Shown: piece after piece, positions 39,051-46,866 of the stretch
How the letters are laid out: each line of letters opens with the position of its first letter
Position numbering within the stretch: position 1 is the stretch's first letter
Origin: Bacteroidota bacterium
Lineage (GTDB): Bacteria > Bacteroidota > Bacteroidia > Chitinophagales > Chitinophagaceae
NCBI GenBank assembly: GCA_018267965.1
Contig: JAFDXK010000001.1
Coordinates: 1,054,001-1,118,000, forward strand
Direction of reading: 5' to 3'
Length of the DNA stretch: 64,000 nucleotides
Notes under the pieces: model-generated
What the model was told of the DNA's origin: nothing
The model's input: only the letters and a program-made list of their open reading frames with translations
Database searches by the model: none
Position numbers and translations under genes: made by a program

Positions 39051-39812
39051 TTGCTGCTGCCTTCTACTGCCATCCTATCATCAGCACAACAATTCGGCAT
39101 TGGGCTGTATGGCAATTACACTATCAAAACCAACAACAATAATGTGTGGAGCGAAGCTTATAGCCCCGTATTCAAAGTAAAGGGAATGAATAACACTTTG
39201 GGTGGAAGTGTACGTGCGTTCATAAACCTCAAATGGTTGAACACAGGCATCGGGTTTGATTATCAGACAATAAATGCAACAGGCAAAACCAGACCAATAC
39301 AATCAGATGCATTGTATACTATATCTTTTGATAAGGGCAAATCAAGAATGAATGCAAGTTTTATAGCACCTCATGTTTTTGTTAATGGCAAATTGAAAGC
39401 GATGAATAATCTTGATGTTTATGCAGGACTATATACAAGTGTAGCCTTTATGGTAAACCAAGAAGAGGAACATATTGCTGCTACCGCTTCAATAATATAC
39501 CCTTCTATTTACAAGACAACTGCTAATAGCACTGCAGATATAACCATGGGGAACATAGACCGTGCATTTGTGTATGGTGGCCAGGTAGGGGCTACCTATC
39601 AAATATCTAAATTCCTTCACCTGAATGTAGAAGCCGGTATTCGGAATATGGTATACAAAACCAACACTTCTTACGTCTACGATCCTTTGCAAAATATGTA
39701 TTATGGCTATACCGGGCAGCTGGGCTATGGTGTTTACAATAGCCAAACCTTTAAGGTAAGAGCTAACACTCTATACTTTCCAATATCAGTAGGTATAAAC
39801 CTCATTTTGTAG
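39051..39812 (+). CDS. Outer-membrane beta-barrel-like protein, signal peptide interrupted by a frameshift
   Basis: The 253-residue frame ends in barrel-like strands (ANTLYFPISVGINLIL) and looks exported, but its only in-frame start is TTG 39051, inside the hydrophobic core and without a charged N-terminus. An ATG with AAAAA lies at 39034 in the next frame. One extra A there would give MKKAILLLLPSTAILSSAQ, a perfect signal peptide. A one-base loss in the A run is therefore likely: either a sequencing error, a mutation or phase variation. Follows the lipoprotein gene closely. Confidence 0.6.
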   Translation: MLLPSTAILSSAQQFGIGLYGNYTIKTNNNNVWSEAYSPVFKVKGMNNTLGGSVRAFINLKWLNTGIGFDYQTINATGKTRPIQSDALYTISFDKGKSRMNASFIAPHVFVNGKLKAMNNLDVYAGLYTSVAFMVNQEEEHIAATASIIYPSIYKTTANSTADITMGNIDRAFVYGGQVGATYQISKFLHLNVEAGIRNMVYKTNTSYVYDPLQNMYYGYTGQLGYGVYNSQTFKVRANTLYFPISVGINLIL

Positions 39813-39867
39813 CCTCATTTTAAAAAATCCCATTTTTGTGTATCTTTCGGATACAAACAATGTAAAT

Positions 39868-40086
39868 ATGGCAAGATTAGCCCTTTTAGCGCTCCTTATT
39901 GTTACGGCAAGTTGTTCTCACAAATACACTTGCTCTTGCAACGTTAATAACGATCCTAAAGCTGTAACCCAAAATAAAGAAATCACAGCTACCAGCTTCA
40001 AAAGAGCTACACAGAAATGTGTAGAATATGAAGCCAGCCTCAACCCGCAAAACAGCGTAGTATGGCAAAAATGCTCGCTTAATTAG
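39868..40086 (+). CDS. Small Cys-containing lipoprotein
   Basis: 72 residues from ATG 39868: lipoprotein signal ending VTASC, then KYTCSCNV and a helix with ATQKCVEYE and a final WQKCSLN. The CxC plus two further Cys pattern recurs in the 76-residue protein at 57665, so the two are members of one small lipoprotein family. Function unknown. Confidence 0.6.
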   Translation: MARLALLALLIVTASCSHKYTCSCNVNNDPKAVTQNKEITATSFKRATQKCVEYEASLNPQNSVVWQKCSLN

Positions 40087-40111
40087 TATTGATACAACTC
40101 ATAGATATTAG

Positions 40112-40146
40112 CCGTTGCACTACCCTGTGCAGCGGTTTTTTATTGT
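40112..40146 (+). terminator. Terminator after the 72-residue lipoprotein gene
   Basis: CCGTTGCAC pairs with GTGCAGCGG (one G-T pair), followed by TTTTTTATT. Confidence 0.7.
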
Positions 40147-40211
40147 TAAAGAACGGGCTTTAACATATTGCACTTTATAATTTGAGTATATTCATAATAA
40201 ATTATACCGTT

Positions 40212-40427
40212 ATGCACGTAGTATTATTACACATGGGCGACCGTTTCGACCTGGTATTTATTTATGGTGGCTTACTGGGTGTTCTTTTGCTGATTGTTGG
40301 TACTAGATATATTTCCAAACGCATCAGGCTGTATCAGCAAAGCAGGAAAGAGAAAAAAGAAGCAATGCTTCGTCAGCAAGAAGGGCATAACGACACTTCG
40401 CTATTTAAAGGATTACTGCCCGAATAA
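40212..40427 (+). CDS. Small single-pass membrane protein
   Basis: 71 residues from ATG 40212 (ATG 40233 also possible). One membrane helix (FIYGGLLGVLLLIVGTRYI) followed by a strongly basic cytosolic helix (RIRLYQQSRKEKKEAML). No family recognised. Possibly an assembly or scaffold factor. Short length lowers certainty. Confidence 0.5.
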   Translation: MHVVLLHMGDRFDLVFIYGGLLGVLLLIVGTRYISKRIRLYQQSRKEKKEAMLRQQEGHNDTSLFKGLLPE

Positions 40428-40512
40428 TGCTTTAACAAAACCTTAAAGGTTGCGTTTTAAACTTTACATACCGCTGTTCATCTTACATACATAACTAAAA
40501 AAAATAAACGTT

Positions 40513-40731
40513 ATGAAAAAGCTATTGATTGCAGCAACTGCTTTGGTATTTATGGGCAGTGTAGCATTTGCACAAAACGATGCTAAAAAAGAAACTAAGA
40601 AAGAAGCTAAAAAAGAAGCTAAAGCTGCTACTAAAGAAATGAAAAAAGTAGAAGGCGATGCTAAAGAAGTAAAGGCTGCTAAGAAAGAAGCTAAAGCCGC
40701 TAAAAAAGCAGCAAAAGCTGAAACAAAGTAA
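40513..40731 (+). CDS. Exported Lys/Ala/Glu-rich repeat protein
   Basis: 72 residues. Clean signal peptide cut at AFAQ, then about 50 residues consisting nearly only of Lys, Ala, Glu, Asp, Thr (repeats of KKEAK and KAAKK). It should be a highly basic periplasmic or cell-surface alpha-helix or disordered chain. It has its own terminator, supporting a real gene. Role unknown. Confidence 0.65.
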   Translation: MKKLLIAATALVFMGSVAFAQNDAKKETKKEAKKEAKAATKEMKKVEGDAKEVKAAKKEAKAAKKAAKAETK

Positions 40732-40757
40732 GCACTCCTTTTGCAGTAAAAACATTA

Positions 40758-40783
40758 GAACGGGGCACGAACCCCGTTTTTTT
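40758..40783 (+). terminator. Terminator after the Lys/Ala-rich gene
   Basis: ACGGGG and CCCCGT with a 6-base loop, then TTTTTT. The A tract on the other side could also serve the opposite strand. Confidence 0.75.
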
Positions 40784-40801
40784 ATTGCCCTTCTAATCAA
40801 A

Positions 40802-41623
40802 TTATTTTTTAGACTTTGGCAGTGGCACAATGGCAAGGTTCATTGTTTCACAATTCCATACAGAGAAATACTTTTCAGACACAACAGTATAATGATCTTC
40901 ATGAGTAAGGTCTTTATATAGCATAGCCGTACAAATATCTGTGGCTGTTATAAACGGACTGAATTCAGGCAGATGATTATGCATCATGCCAACCGTATTT
41001 TTTTCTTCAGAGGGATAACGCATTTCAATCAAAGACATATGCAAACGCATACTCTTTACCAGGTTGTTTTGCCTGTCAAACCTGTACAAATAATCATTGC
41101 CGAATAATACTACACCCGATTCGTTTGTGCCTGTAAGCAGATACACATCCTTGCGCTTATCATCTATCAGGCATACCGGATTGAAATTGGTATTTTTATA
41201 GTGCCTGATATTCGTATCTGTCATTATCATATTCCTTGCTGTTTTCATTAGTTGATAATATTCCTTCTCCAAAGAAGTAAAGTCTCTTTCAGCAGAACTA
41301 TATTCCGGGTTTACAGCAGCTATTATCTGGTCGAACTTTATTGTGCCTATTACTTTAGGTGTTTCTGATTTTGAATAGAAAACGCAGGTAGACGTATTTC
41401 CCTGGGAGTAAGAAAAATATCCGTCGATACTGTCACGGCTACCAGTATAGTTTTGCAAAAAAACATCTGTACCAAACCACGATGCCCTTTCGCTTTTATA
41501 AAGCATTAATGCTTCTGTTTTTATGCTATCAGACATTCGCATTCTTTCATCCTCAGATAGCAGCTTTTGTGCGTTTGCAATACAGGTAATTCCAGAGAAG
41601 ACCAACAATAGGATATATCTCAT
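40802..41623 (-). CDS. Exported protein of unknown function
   Basis: 273 residues from ATG 41623, which opens a signal peptide cut at ANAQ. The mature protein contains a stretch VGMMHNHLPEFSPFITATDI, which has the His-x-His...Pro-x-x-Ser-x-x-D shape of a JAB/MPN-like metal site (HNHLPEFSPFITATD). If real, the fold would be a JAMM-type isopeptidase. This is a tentative reading. Single gene facing the FTCD gene promoter. Confidence 0.5.
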   Translation of the reverse strand: MRYILLLVFSGITCIANAQKLLSEDERMRMSDSIKTEALMLYKSERASWFGTDVFLQNYTGSRDSIDGYFSYSQGNTSTCVFYSKSETPKVIGTIKFDQIIAAVNPEYSSAERDFTSLEKEYYQLMKTARNMIMTDTNIRHYKNTNFNPVCLIDDKRKDVYLLTGTNESGVVLFGNDYLYRFDRQNNLVKSMRLHMSLIEMRYPSEEKNTVGMMHNHLPEFSPFITATDICTAMLYKDLTHEDHYTVVSEKYFSVWNCETMNLAIVPLPKSKK

Positions 41624-41725
41624 ATGAGTTAGGTTTAATTGTTTATTTATAACGCTTAAACAAGTATACATATTTTATCTCTTAATCTCATATTATAATA
41701 CTACCTACATTCTACAACAATCAAC

Positions 41726-41733
41726 TATTTTTG
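41726..41733 (+). promoter_or_regulatory. -7 element of ftcD
   Basis: TATTTTTG fits TAnnTTTG and ends 6 bp before ATG 41740. The TTG at 41731 belongs to this element and is not the start. Confidence 0.5.
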
Positions 41734-41739
41734 CACCCT

Positions 41740-43425
41740 ATGAAAGACTTTAAGAACGCCATTATAGAATGTGTACCCAATTTCAGCGAAGGAAGAGATA
41801 TGGGTATCATCAAACAAATAACTGATGAAATAGAGAAGATAGAAGGTGTGAGCCTGCTGGATGTAGACCCCGGAAAGGCTACTAACCGCACGGTGGTAAC
41901 ATTTGTAGGTAACCCTCATGCAGTGATAGAAGCCGCTTACCAGGCCATAAAGAAAGCAGGTGAGTTGATAGATATGCGCAACCACAAGGGAGAACACCCT
42001 CGTATGGGCGCAACCGATGTTTGCCCTTTGATACCTATCAGTGGCATTACGATGGAAGAAACAGTAGAGTTTGCTAAAATGCTGGCTAAACGTGTGGGCG
42101 AAGAACTGAACATCCCGACATACTTATACGAATACGCTGCAAGTGCAGATTACCGCCGCAACCTTGCCGATATACGCAGTGGCGAATACGAAGGCTTCGC
42201 TACCAAAATAACCAAGCCCGAATGGAAACCTGATTACGGTACTGCCTTCAATGAGAAAAGCGGTGCTACTGTAATAGGTGCGCGTGATTTCCTGATAGCA
42301 TATAACGTAAACCTCAACACTACTTCTACACGCCGTGCCAATGCTGTGGCTTTTGATATTCGCGAAAAAGGAAGACAGAAGAAAGATGAGAAAGGCAAAG
42401 TAGTAAAAGATGCCAACGGAGAACCTGTATGGGAACCGGGCTTATTGAAAAACGTAAAAGCTATTGGTTGGTTTATAGAGGAATATGGTATTGCACAAAT
42501 CAGTATCAACCTCACCAACATGAACACTACTCCACTGCATAAAGTATTTGACACTGCCTGCGAACGTGCTACGGCCCGTGGCTTGCGTGTAACGGGTAGT
42601 GAACTGGTAGGACTGGTGCCTCTGCAAGCTATACTGGAAGCAGGTAAATATTTCCTGCGCAAACAACAACGCAGTGTGGGTGTAAGTGAAAGTGAACTGA
42701 TAAAGATTGCTGTGAAATCTCTGGGTTTGGATGAATTGGCTCCATTCGACCCGAATAAGAAAATCATTGAGTACCAGCTGCGCGATATGAACGCTAAGAA
42801 ATTAGTGGGCATGACGCTGACTAAGTTTGCCGAAGAAACAGCCAGTGAAAGCCCTGCACCGGGTGGTGGTAGTATAGCTGCGTATTGCGGTGCATTAGGT
42901 GCTGCATTGGGTACGATGGTGGCTAACTTATCATCGCACAAAAAAGGATGGGATGCACGTTGGGAAGAATTCAGCAATTATGCCGAGCAGGGGCAAAAGC
43001 TGATGACCGAAATGCTGAGCCTGGTAGATGAAGACACCAATGCCTTTAACGAGATAATGATGGCGTTTGGATTGCCGAAAGCTACAGACGAAGAAAAAGC
43101 GGCACGCAAGGCTGCTATAGATACTGCAACCATTGGTGCTATTAAAGTGCCTTACCGTACTATGGAACTGGCTATGGAAGTGTTTAACCTGGCTATTAAA
43201 ATGGCTGAGATAGGCAACCCTAACAGTGTGAGCGATGCTGGTGTTGGCGGACTGTGTGCACGCACTGCATTGAAAGGTGCATATATGAATGTGCTCATCA
43301 ATGCGCAGGACCTGAAAGAACACCCCGAAGTAAAACCACTGATAGCCAAAGCACATGAGATGAACACTGCATCTGATGCTTTTGAACAACAAGTGTGGGA
43401 TACCGTGATGGGGAAAATGAAATAA
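41740..43425 (+). CDS. ftcD: Bifunctional glutamate formimidoyltransferase / formimidoyltetrahydrofolate cyclodeaminase
   Basis: 561 residues. N-terminal formiminotransferase (IIECVPNFSEGRD, RMGATDVCPLIPI, up to about residue 330) fused to a cyclodeaminase (SESPAPGGGSIAAYCGALGAALG, GGLCARTAL) as in the mammalian FTCD. Takes formimino groups from histidine breakdown onto tetrahydrofolate. No hut genes (hutH, hutU, hutI) are in the window. Has its own promoter and terminator. Confidence 0.95.
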   Translation: MKDFKNAIIECVPNFSEGRDMGIIKQITDEIEKIEGVSLLDVDPGKATNRTVVTFVGNPHAVIEAAYQAIKKAGELIDMRNHKGEHPRMGATDVCPLIPISGITMEETVEFAKMLAKRVGEELNIPTYLYEYAASADYRRNLADIRSGEYEGFATKITKPEWKPDYGTAFNEKSGATVIGARDFLIAYNVNLNTTSTRRANAVAFDIREKGRQKKDEKGKVVKDANGEPVWEPGLLKNVKAIGWFIEEYGIAQISINLTNMNTTPLHKVFDTACERATARGLRVTGSELVGLVPLQAILEAGKYFLRKQQRSVGVSESELIKIAVKSLGLDELAPFDPNKKIIEYQLRDMNAKKLVGMTLTKFAEETASESPAPGGGSIAAYCGALGAALGTMVANLSSHKKGWDARWEEFSNYAEQGQKLMTEMLSLVDEDTNAFNEIMMAFGLPKATDEEKAARKAAIDTATIGAIKVPYRTMELAMEVFNLAIKMAEIGNPNSVSDAGVGGLCARTALKGAYMNVLINAQDLKEHPEVKPLIAKAHEMNTASDAFEQQVWDTVMGKMK

Positions 43426-43457
43426 TAATAGTTGTAGAACACCCTTATATAAAATTC

Positions 43458-43483
43458 AAGCACTCTTTTCAGGGTGCTTTTTT
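43458..43483 (+). terminator. Terminator of ftcD
   Basis: AAGCACTC and GGGTGCTT pair (one G-T) with a 6-base loop and a T run. Confidence 0.7.
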
Positions 43484-43610
43484 ATGTAAGACAACTCGCC
43501 CTTGTCATAACTCATTCATACTCATTAAAAACAACTCGTCAAAACACTGGATTTTTCGCTGTGTAAACGTTGTAATTTTATGTTATTCCTAAACACCAAA
43601 AATCAATATC

Positions 43611-44147
43611 ATGAACAACAAATTCTTTTCCCTGCGTTCTCTGACACAGACCCTTGCCATCACTGTTCTCTCACTATCAGCTTACACCTCTAATGCCCAG
43701 ATGATTGAAATAAACAACAATACCTGCGAGGCTAAAAAAGTATGGTTCATTGTGAGTGCTACCAATTGCGGCACACCGAATGGCGGAAGCACACCTATTA
43801 CCGTACCTGCCAACTCAACTGTGAATGTTGATATTTATAACCAGGCAATGCCTACATCATGGAGCTGGAACGGTACGCCGCCACCTAATTATGTAGATGT
43901 AGTACAAGTAGACGTTGAAGCATTATACGGTACTTACAACGGCACATTAGGTTGCTCAGGTTCTTACAACATGGATGGAACAACCGTGCTGAACCCCAAT
44001 TGCGGCTCGCCATCTACCGACTGTTTTACTTATTCCTACAGTACTACTGATTGTCATATAGGCTGCCCGTCTGCAAGTGCAACAGTTACGTGTGTTACAT
44101 TCACATCACCGGGCACATCACAACAATGGCAAATAGATATTAATTAG
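43611..44147 (+). CDS. Exported Cys-rich protein of unknown function
   Basis: 178 residues with a signal peptide cut at SNAQ. The mature part contains about ten Cys residues and many Thr, Ser and Asn residues, with regions ITVPANSTVNVDIYNQ and TVTCVTFTSPGTSQQWQIDIN that look like a small beta-sandwich with disulfides. No family recognised. Ends before a strong terminator. It is the last gene before the accessory segment. Confidence 0.6.
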   Translation: MNNKFFSLRSLTQTLAITVLSLSAYTSNAQMIEINNNTCEAKKVWFIVSATNCGTPNGGSTPITVPANSTVNVDIYNQAMPTSWSWNGTPPPNYVDVVQVDVEALYGTYNGTLGCSGSYNMDGTTVLNPNCGSPSTDCFTYSYSTTDCHIGCPSASATVTCVTFTSPGTSQQWQIDIN

Positions 44148-44169
44148 AACAGTACTAACTATATTTTGT

Positions 44170-44196
44170 CCCGTGGTTTTTATCACGGGTTTTTTT
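44170..44196 (+). terminator. Terminator after the Cys-rich exported gene
   Basis: CCCGTG and CACGGG flank an 8-base loop and are followed by TTTTTTT. Confidence 0.8.
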
Positions 44197-44273
44197 GTGG
44201 TGTGCAAGGTGCACGCTACACAGTTTTACTCCTCACCCGCCATCTACCACCTCCCTCCAACATTCGTCGGAGT

Positions 44274-44299
44274 ACTCCTCCTAAAAACAGGAGGAGAGT
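44274..44299. repeat. ACTCCTCCT inverted repeat
   Basis: ACTCCTCCT and AGGAGGAGAGT face each other across a short A-rich loop. Related in character to the CCCCTCC palindromes. Confidence 0.5.
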
Positions 44300-44342
44300 C
44301 TTTTAGTAATTTTTAGAAGCGTATTAATAAAGAATATGAAAC

Positions 44343-44396
44343 TCCCCTCCTGTTATTAGGAGGGGTGGATATGCCACAGGCATAGACGGGGTGGTT
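44343..44396. repeat. Dispersed CCCCTCC palindrome, copy 2
   Basis: TCCCCTCCTGTTATTAGGAG pairs with itself and is followed by a second short hairpin (ATGCCACAGGCAT) and a GGGGTGGTTGA tail. Same family as 11723 and 49555. It lies on the left side of the accessory segment. Confidence 0.55.
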
Positions 44397-44416
44397 GAGA
44401 CACGCAGGTGTCCAAT

Positions 44417-44490
44417 GTGTGCAACTGTGCAACTATTGCACACCGGACAGTTTTGGGATTATACAAAAAAGCAAACAGAAAAGAAATGGG
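44417..44490. repeat. GTGTGCAA hairpin plus conserved promoter-proximal sequence, copy 1
   Basis: GTGTGCAA (44417-44424) faces TTGCACAC (44436-44443), and GGACAGTTTTGGGATTATAC plus an A-rich stretch follow. A second copy at 45879-45950 has the same order of parts. Both sit ahead of accessory genes (44557 and 46021). A third partial copy starts near 44201 (GTGTGCAAGGTGCAC). Confidence 0.6.
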
Positions 44491-44556
44491 AAAAACACTG
44501 GTTTATATATAAATATAATTTATAAACTTTGTAATTCACCTTCAAATAAAACGAAC

Positions 44557-45663
44557 ATGAAAAAGTTCTTCTATCTGCTGATATTTTTTGGAGTATCAAT
44601 ATCTTGCTATGCCCAAGACGAATTAAACATTGACGGTGAACCTTGCGGGATGCATGGTTCATCTAAAGAAGGGACAAAGGAATATTTACAAAACCCCTTT
44701 AAGAACAGGTATAATTTTCCGAAAAAAGAAAATATCAATACCAAGATACAAATCAATGATTTGATAAGTTCAAAGGCAACGTTTGATAAATTCAATCAGA
44801 ATACTGCTGTTGAGGTTACAGGATACGTTTATGATGTAAAAGTTGGCGGCACAGAATCTTGTAATTGTAAAACCACTAATTCAGGTTTCAAGGATACACA
44901 TATAGAACTGACACCTGATGCTGAAAATACAGGGCCTGAAAACAGGCTGATTGTAGAAGTTACTCCACGTATAAGGCAAATATTAGAAAAACAGGGAGAA
45001 GACTGGAGCACCAGCACACTCAAACAACGAATAAAAGGACATACCGTTAAAATACAAGGATGGCTTTTTTATGACCACAGCCACGAACTGGAGTCGTTTG
45101 TTCTGGACCCTGAAGATAATAAAGGGCGTAAAAACTGGAGGGCTAGCTGTTGGGAGGTTCACCCCATTACCAATATTGAGATAACAGATGCAGAAGAGGA
45201 CGAATTGGCTATGGCAGATGAAGAGGGAGAAAAAAATGCCAAAGTAACAATGTTTACTACATCAGGGCCGAACCCCGATAATAACAACAATAATAATTCA
45301 AATAAAAACGCTGACAAGATGAGCACAACACCACTTAATATTTTAATTACAGTATTGCTGGGAGCAATATTAGGAGCAGTAGGGCAAGGAATTCGTGTAA
45401 TAGTAGGATTGAAAAAAGTTGGAGATGAAGCCGACAAGCAAGGCATATCCAATAACCAACTTATACAGACACAGCAATTGGTGCTGAGTATATTTATTGC
45501 TTTTGCTATAGGCGCTATAGCAGGTGTGTTAGCAGCAGTAAATAATATGGATGCTACTGTTTTTGACAAATCAACGGTTATTGCGTTTATAACAGCAGGG
45601 TATGCCGGAACAGACTTTATTGAAGGCTTTATGAAAAAGACCCCAATAAAGAAACAACAGTAA
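44557..45663 (+). CDS. Exported protein with C-terminal membrane region, unrecognised
   Basis: 368 residues from ATG 44557. Signal peptide (cut near CYAQ), a soluble domain up to about residue 210, a Lys/Asn-rich low-complexity linker (SGPNPDNNNNNN near 236-247) and two or three membrane helices (about 260-285 and 308-328) ending in FITAGYAGTDFIEGFM. The soluble domain contains a possible OB-type barrel (VEVTGYVYDVKV ... TVKIQGWLFYDHSHE) with a CNCK pair and NWRASCWEVHPITNIE. I do not recognise the family. First gene of the accessory segment, with a repeat-bearing spacer on each side. Confidence 0.55.
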   Translation: MKKFFYLLIFFGVSISCYAQDELNIDGEPCGMHGSSKEGTKEYLQNPFKNRYNFPKKENINTKIQINDLISSKATFDKFNQNTAVEVTGYVYDVKVGGTESCNCKTTNSGFKDTHIELTPDAENTGPENRLIVEVTPRIRQILEKQGEDWSTSTLKQRIKGHTVKIQGWLFYDHSHELESFVLDPEDNKGRKNWRASCWEVHPITNIEITDAEEDELAMADEEGEKNAKVTMFTTSGPNPDNNNNNNSNKNADKMSTTPLNILITVLLGAILGAVGQGIRVIVGLKKVGDEADKQGISNNQLIQTQQLVLSIFIAFAIGAIAGVLAAVNNMDATVFDKSTVIAFITAGYAGTDFIEGFMKKTPIKKQQ

Positions 45664-45697
45664 CACAGTTAGATTAATAATTGAACTGATTGAACAG

Positions 45698-45756
45698 CTG
45701 TCCCGTGTCCCATTTGGGACAGTGGGACAGTTTCTCTCTCACGTCATTGCGAGGGA
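45698..45756. repeat. TGTCCC/GGGACA hairpin element, copy A
   Basis: CTGTCCCGTGTCCCATTTGG continues to GGGACAGTGGGACAG, an imperfect palindrome, then TCTCTCTCACGTCATTGCGA. Copy B at 46704-46772 repeats the same order and copy C at 47915-47959 carries the TGTCCC core. Confidence 0.65.
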
Positions 45757-45878
45757 ATATCTGCGAATGCAGATATGGACAAAGCAACTTTTCTCTTGGA
45801 GCGCAGCGGAATAATCTCGAGACAACAGGGGTTTACACATTCCTCCCCCTACACCCCCTCGCCGAGGGGGACAGTGTG

Positions 45879-45950
45879 GTGTGCAAGGTATGCAACTGTG
45901 CAATATTGCACACTGTACAGTTTTGGATATAATACAAAAAACCTAACACA
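45879..45950. repeat. GTGTGCAA hairpin plus promoter-proximal sequence, copy 2
   Basis: GTGTGCAA (45879-45886) and TTGCACAC (45906-45913), then TGTACAGTTTTGGATATAAT and an A-rich stretch, matching copy 1 upstream of 44557. It lies about 70 bp before the 47-residue gene. Confidence 0.6.
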
Positions 45951-46020
45951 AAAGCACCCGTTATTTTCTCAGTTGATTGGGAGAATGGGAATGGGTAATT
46001 TAGTTTAAAATCTAAACAAT

Positions 46021-46164
46021 ATGGCAACAGCTAAAAAAGCAGCAGCGAAGAAAGCTGCACCAAAAAAGGCGGCACCTAAGAAAGCAGCCAAGAAAAAAGC
46101 ATTTAGCGGCAGCACAGGTGGGGCTGGAAGAACTATAGCAAAGAAAGTTGCTAAAAAGAAATAA
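46021..46164 (+). CDS. 47-residue histone-H1-like Lys/Ala/Pro protein
   Basis: Starts MATAKKAAAKKAAPKKAA and ends in GRTIAKKVAKKK; about 40 percent Lys and 30 percent Ala, with KKAAP repeats like the C-terminal tail of histone H1 and the bacterial Hc1/AlgP-type DNA-binding proteins. Its stop shares one base with the ATG of the next gene (TAATG), so translation is coupled. It is shorter than 60 codons. Binding nucleic acid is inferred from composition only. Confidence 0.6.
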   Translation: MATAKKAAAKKAAPKKAAPKKAAKKKAFSGSTGGAGRTIAKKVAKKK

Positions 46165-46700
46165 TGGCACAAGAGAAAGATATAGAACAATTATTTTCTG
46201 ATTTTTTAGAGAAATCAAACAAATTGTTAGATACCATATCTCAAGAAAAGGCGGATGCGAAAACAAAAGTTGAGGAACAAAGAAAAGGGAAAAAGCTAGG
46301 TGATTTTGTAGACTTTATAAGCTTTTATACTGTACAGACAAGCACCGTAAACAGAAGCCTTGCATTAGCAGGCATAGCAATTATTTGGATTTACATAAAA
46401 CCCAAAGATGGGCAACTGCCACATGTAGGTGCTTTTAAAATTCCCCTTTTGTGCCTGGTAGTATCACTAGGCATTGACCTGATACAATATCTCTTTGGCT
46501 CAATTGCATGGACACTATTTTACGAAATCAAGTATCATAAATGGAAAAGGAAAGGATATCCACCTGAATATGCACACGACATAACAGCACCTAATTATAT
46601 TTCTCAGCCAATTAACCTTCTATTTCTTGCCAAAATAATTTTAATGATAGTAGCATACTACAACCTTTTTATTACTATATATTTCGACTACGCTTTGTAA
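46164..46700 (+). CDS. Three-helix membrane protein, unrecognised
   Basis: 178 residues. An N-terminal charged, probably coiled-coil cytosolic segment (1-50), then membrane helices at about 62-79, 92-119 and 150-172, and a basic loop YHKWKRKGYPPEY between the last two. No family recognised. Begins on the last base of the H1-like gene stop, so the two are a unit. Flanked by TGTCCC elements A and B. Confidence 0.6.
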   Translation: MAQEKDIEQLFSDFLEKSNKLLDTISQEKADAKTKVEEQRKGKKLGDFVDFISFYTVQTSTVNRSLALAGIAIIWIYIKPKDGQLPHVGAFKIPLLCLVVSLGIDLIQYLFGSIAWTLFYEIKYHKWKRKGYPPEYAHDITAPNYISQPINLLFLAKIILMIVAYYNLFITIYFDYAL

Positions 46701-46703
46701 TAA

Positions 46704-46772
46704 CTGTCCCGTTTTGTCCCGTGTCCCATTTGGGACAGTGGGACAGATTCTCTCTCACGTCATTGCGAGGGA
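46704..46772. repeat. TGTCCC/GGGACA hairpin element, copy B
   Basis: CTGTCCCGTTTTGTCCCGTG continues into TCCCATTTGGGACAGTGGG and then TCTCTCTCACGTCATTGCGA, nearly identical to copy A. It starts 3 bp after the stop of the preceding gene and precedes the gene at 46867. Confidence 0.65.
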
Positions 46773-46866
46773 AATATTTCACTATGAAATATGCTGTGTG
46801 GCAATCTTTGAAAATAAAAGTGTTATCTAATTCGATATATTAAATTTATATTCAAAAATATACTTT

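Larger units (their letters stand above)
45664..46020. other. Repeat-rich spacer between accessory genes
   Basis: Contains the TGTCCC element copy A (45698-45756), a stretch related to the CGTCATTGCGAGGG family, a CCCCCT/AGGGGG inverted pair near 45845-45870 and the GTGTGCAA hairpin copy 2. No gene larger than a few codons makes sense here. Confidence 0.6.

Noticed and set aside
42234-42977. 247-codon minus-strand frame inside ftcD
   Set aside because: Antisense shadow of ftcD; composition is an artefact.
45690-46027. Several 60-80 codon frames in the spacer before the H1-like gene
   Set aside because: They run through repeat elements and palindromes without family features.
46005-46266. 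Phe/Leu/Ala-rich minus-strand frames over the H1-like gene
   Set aside because: Antisense of AAA/GCA repeats always reads as TTT/TGC; the plus-strand frame has the coupled downstream gene.
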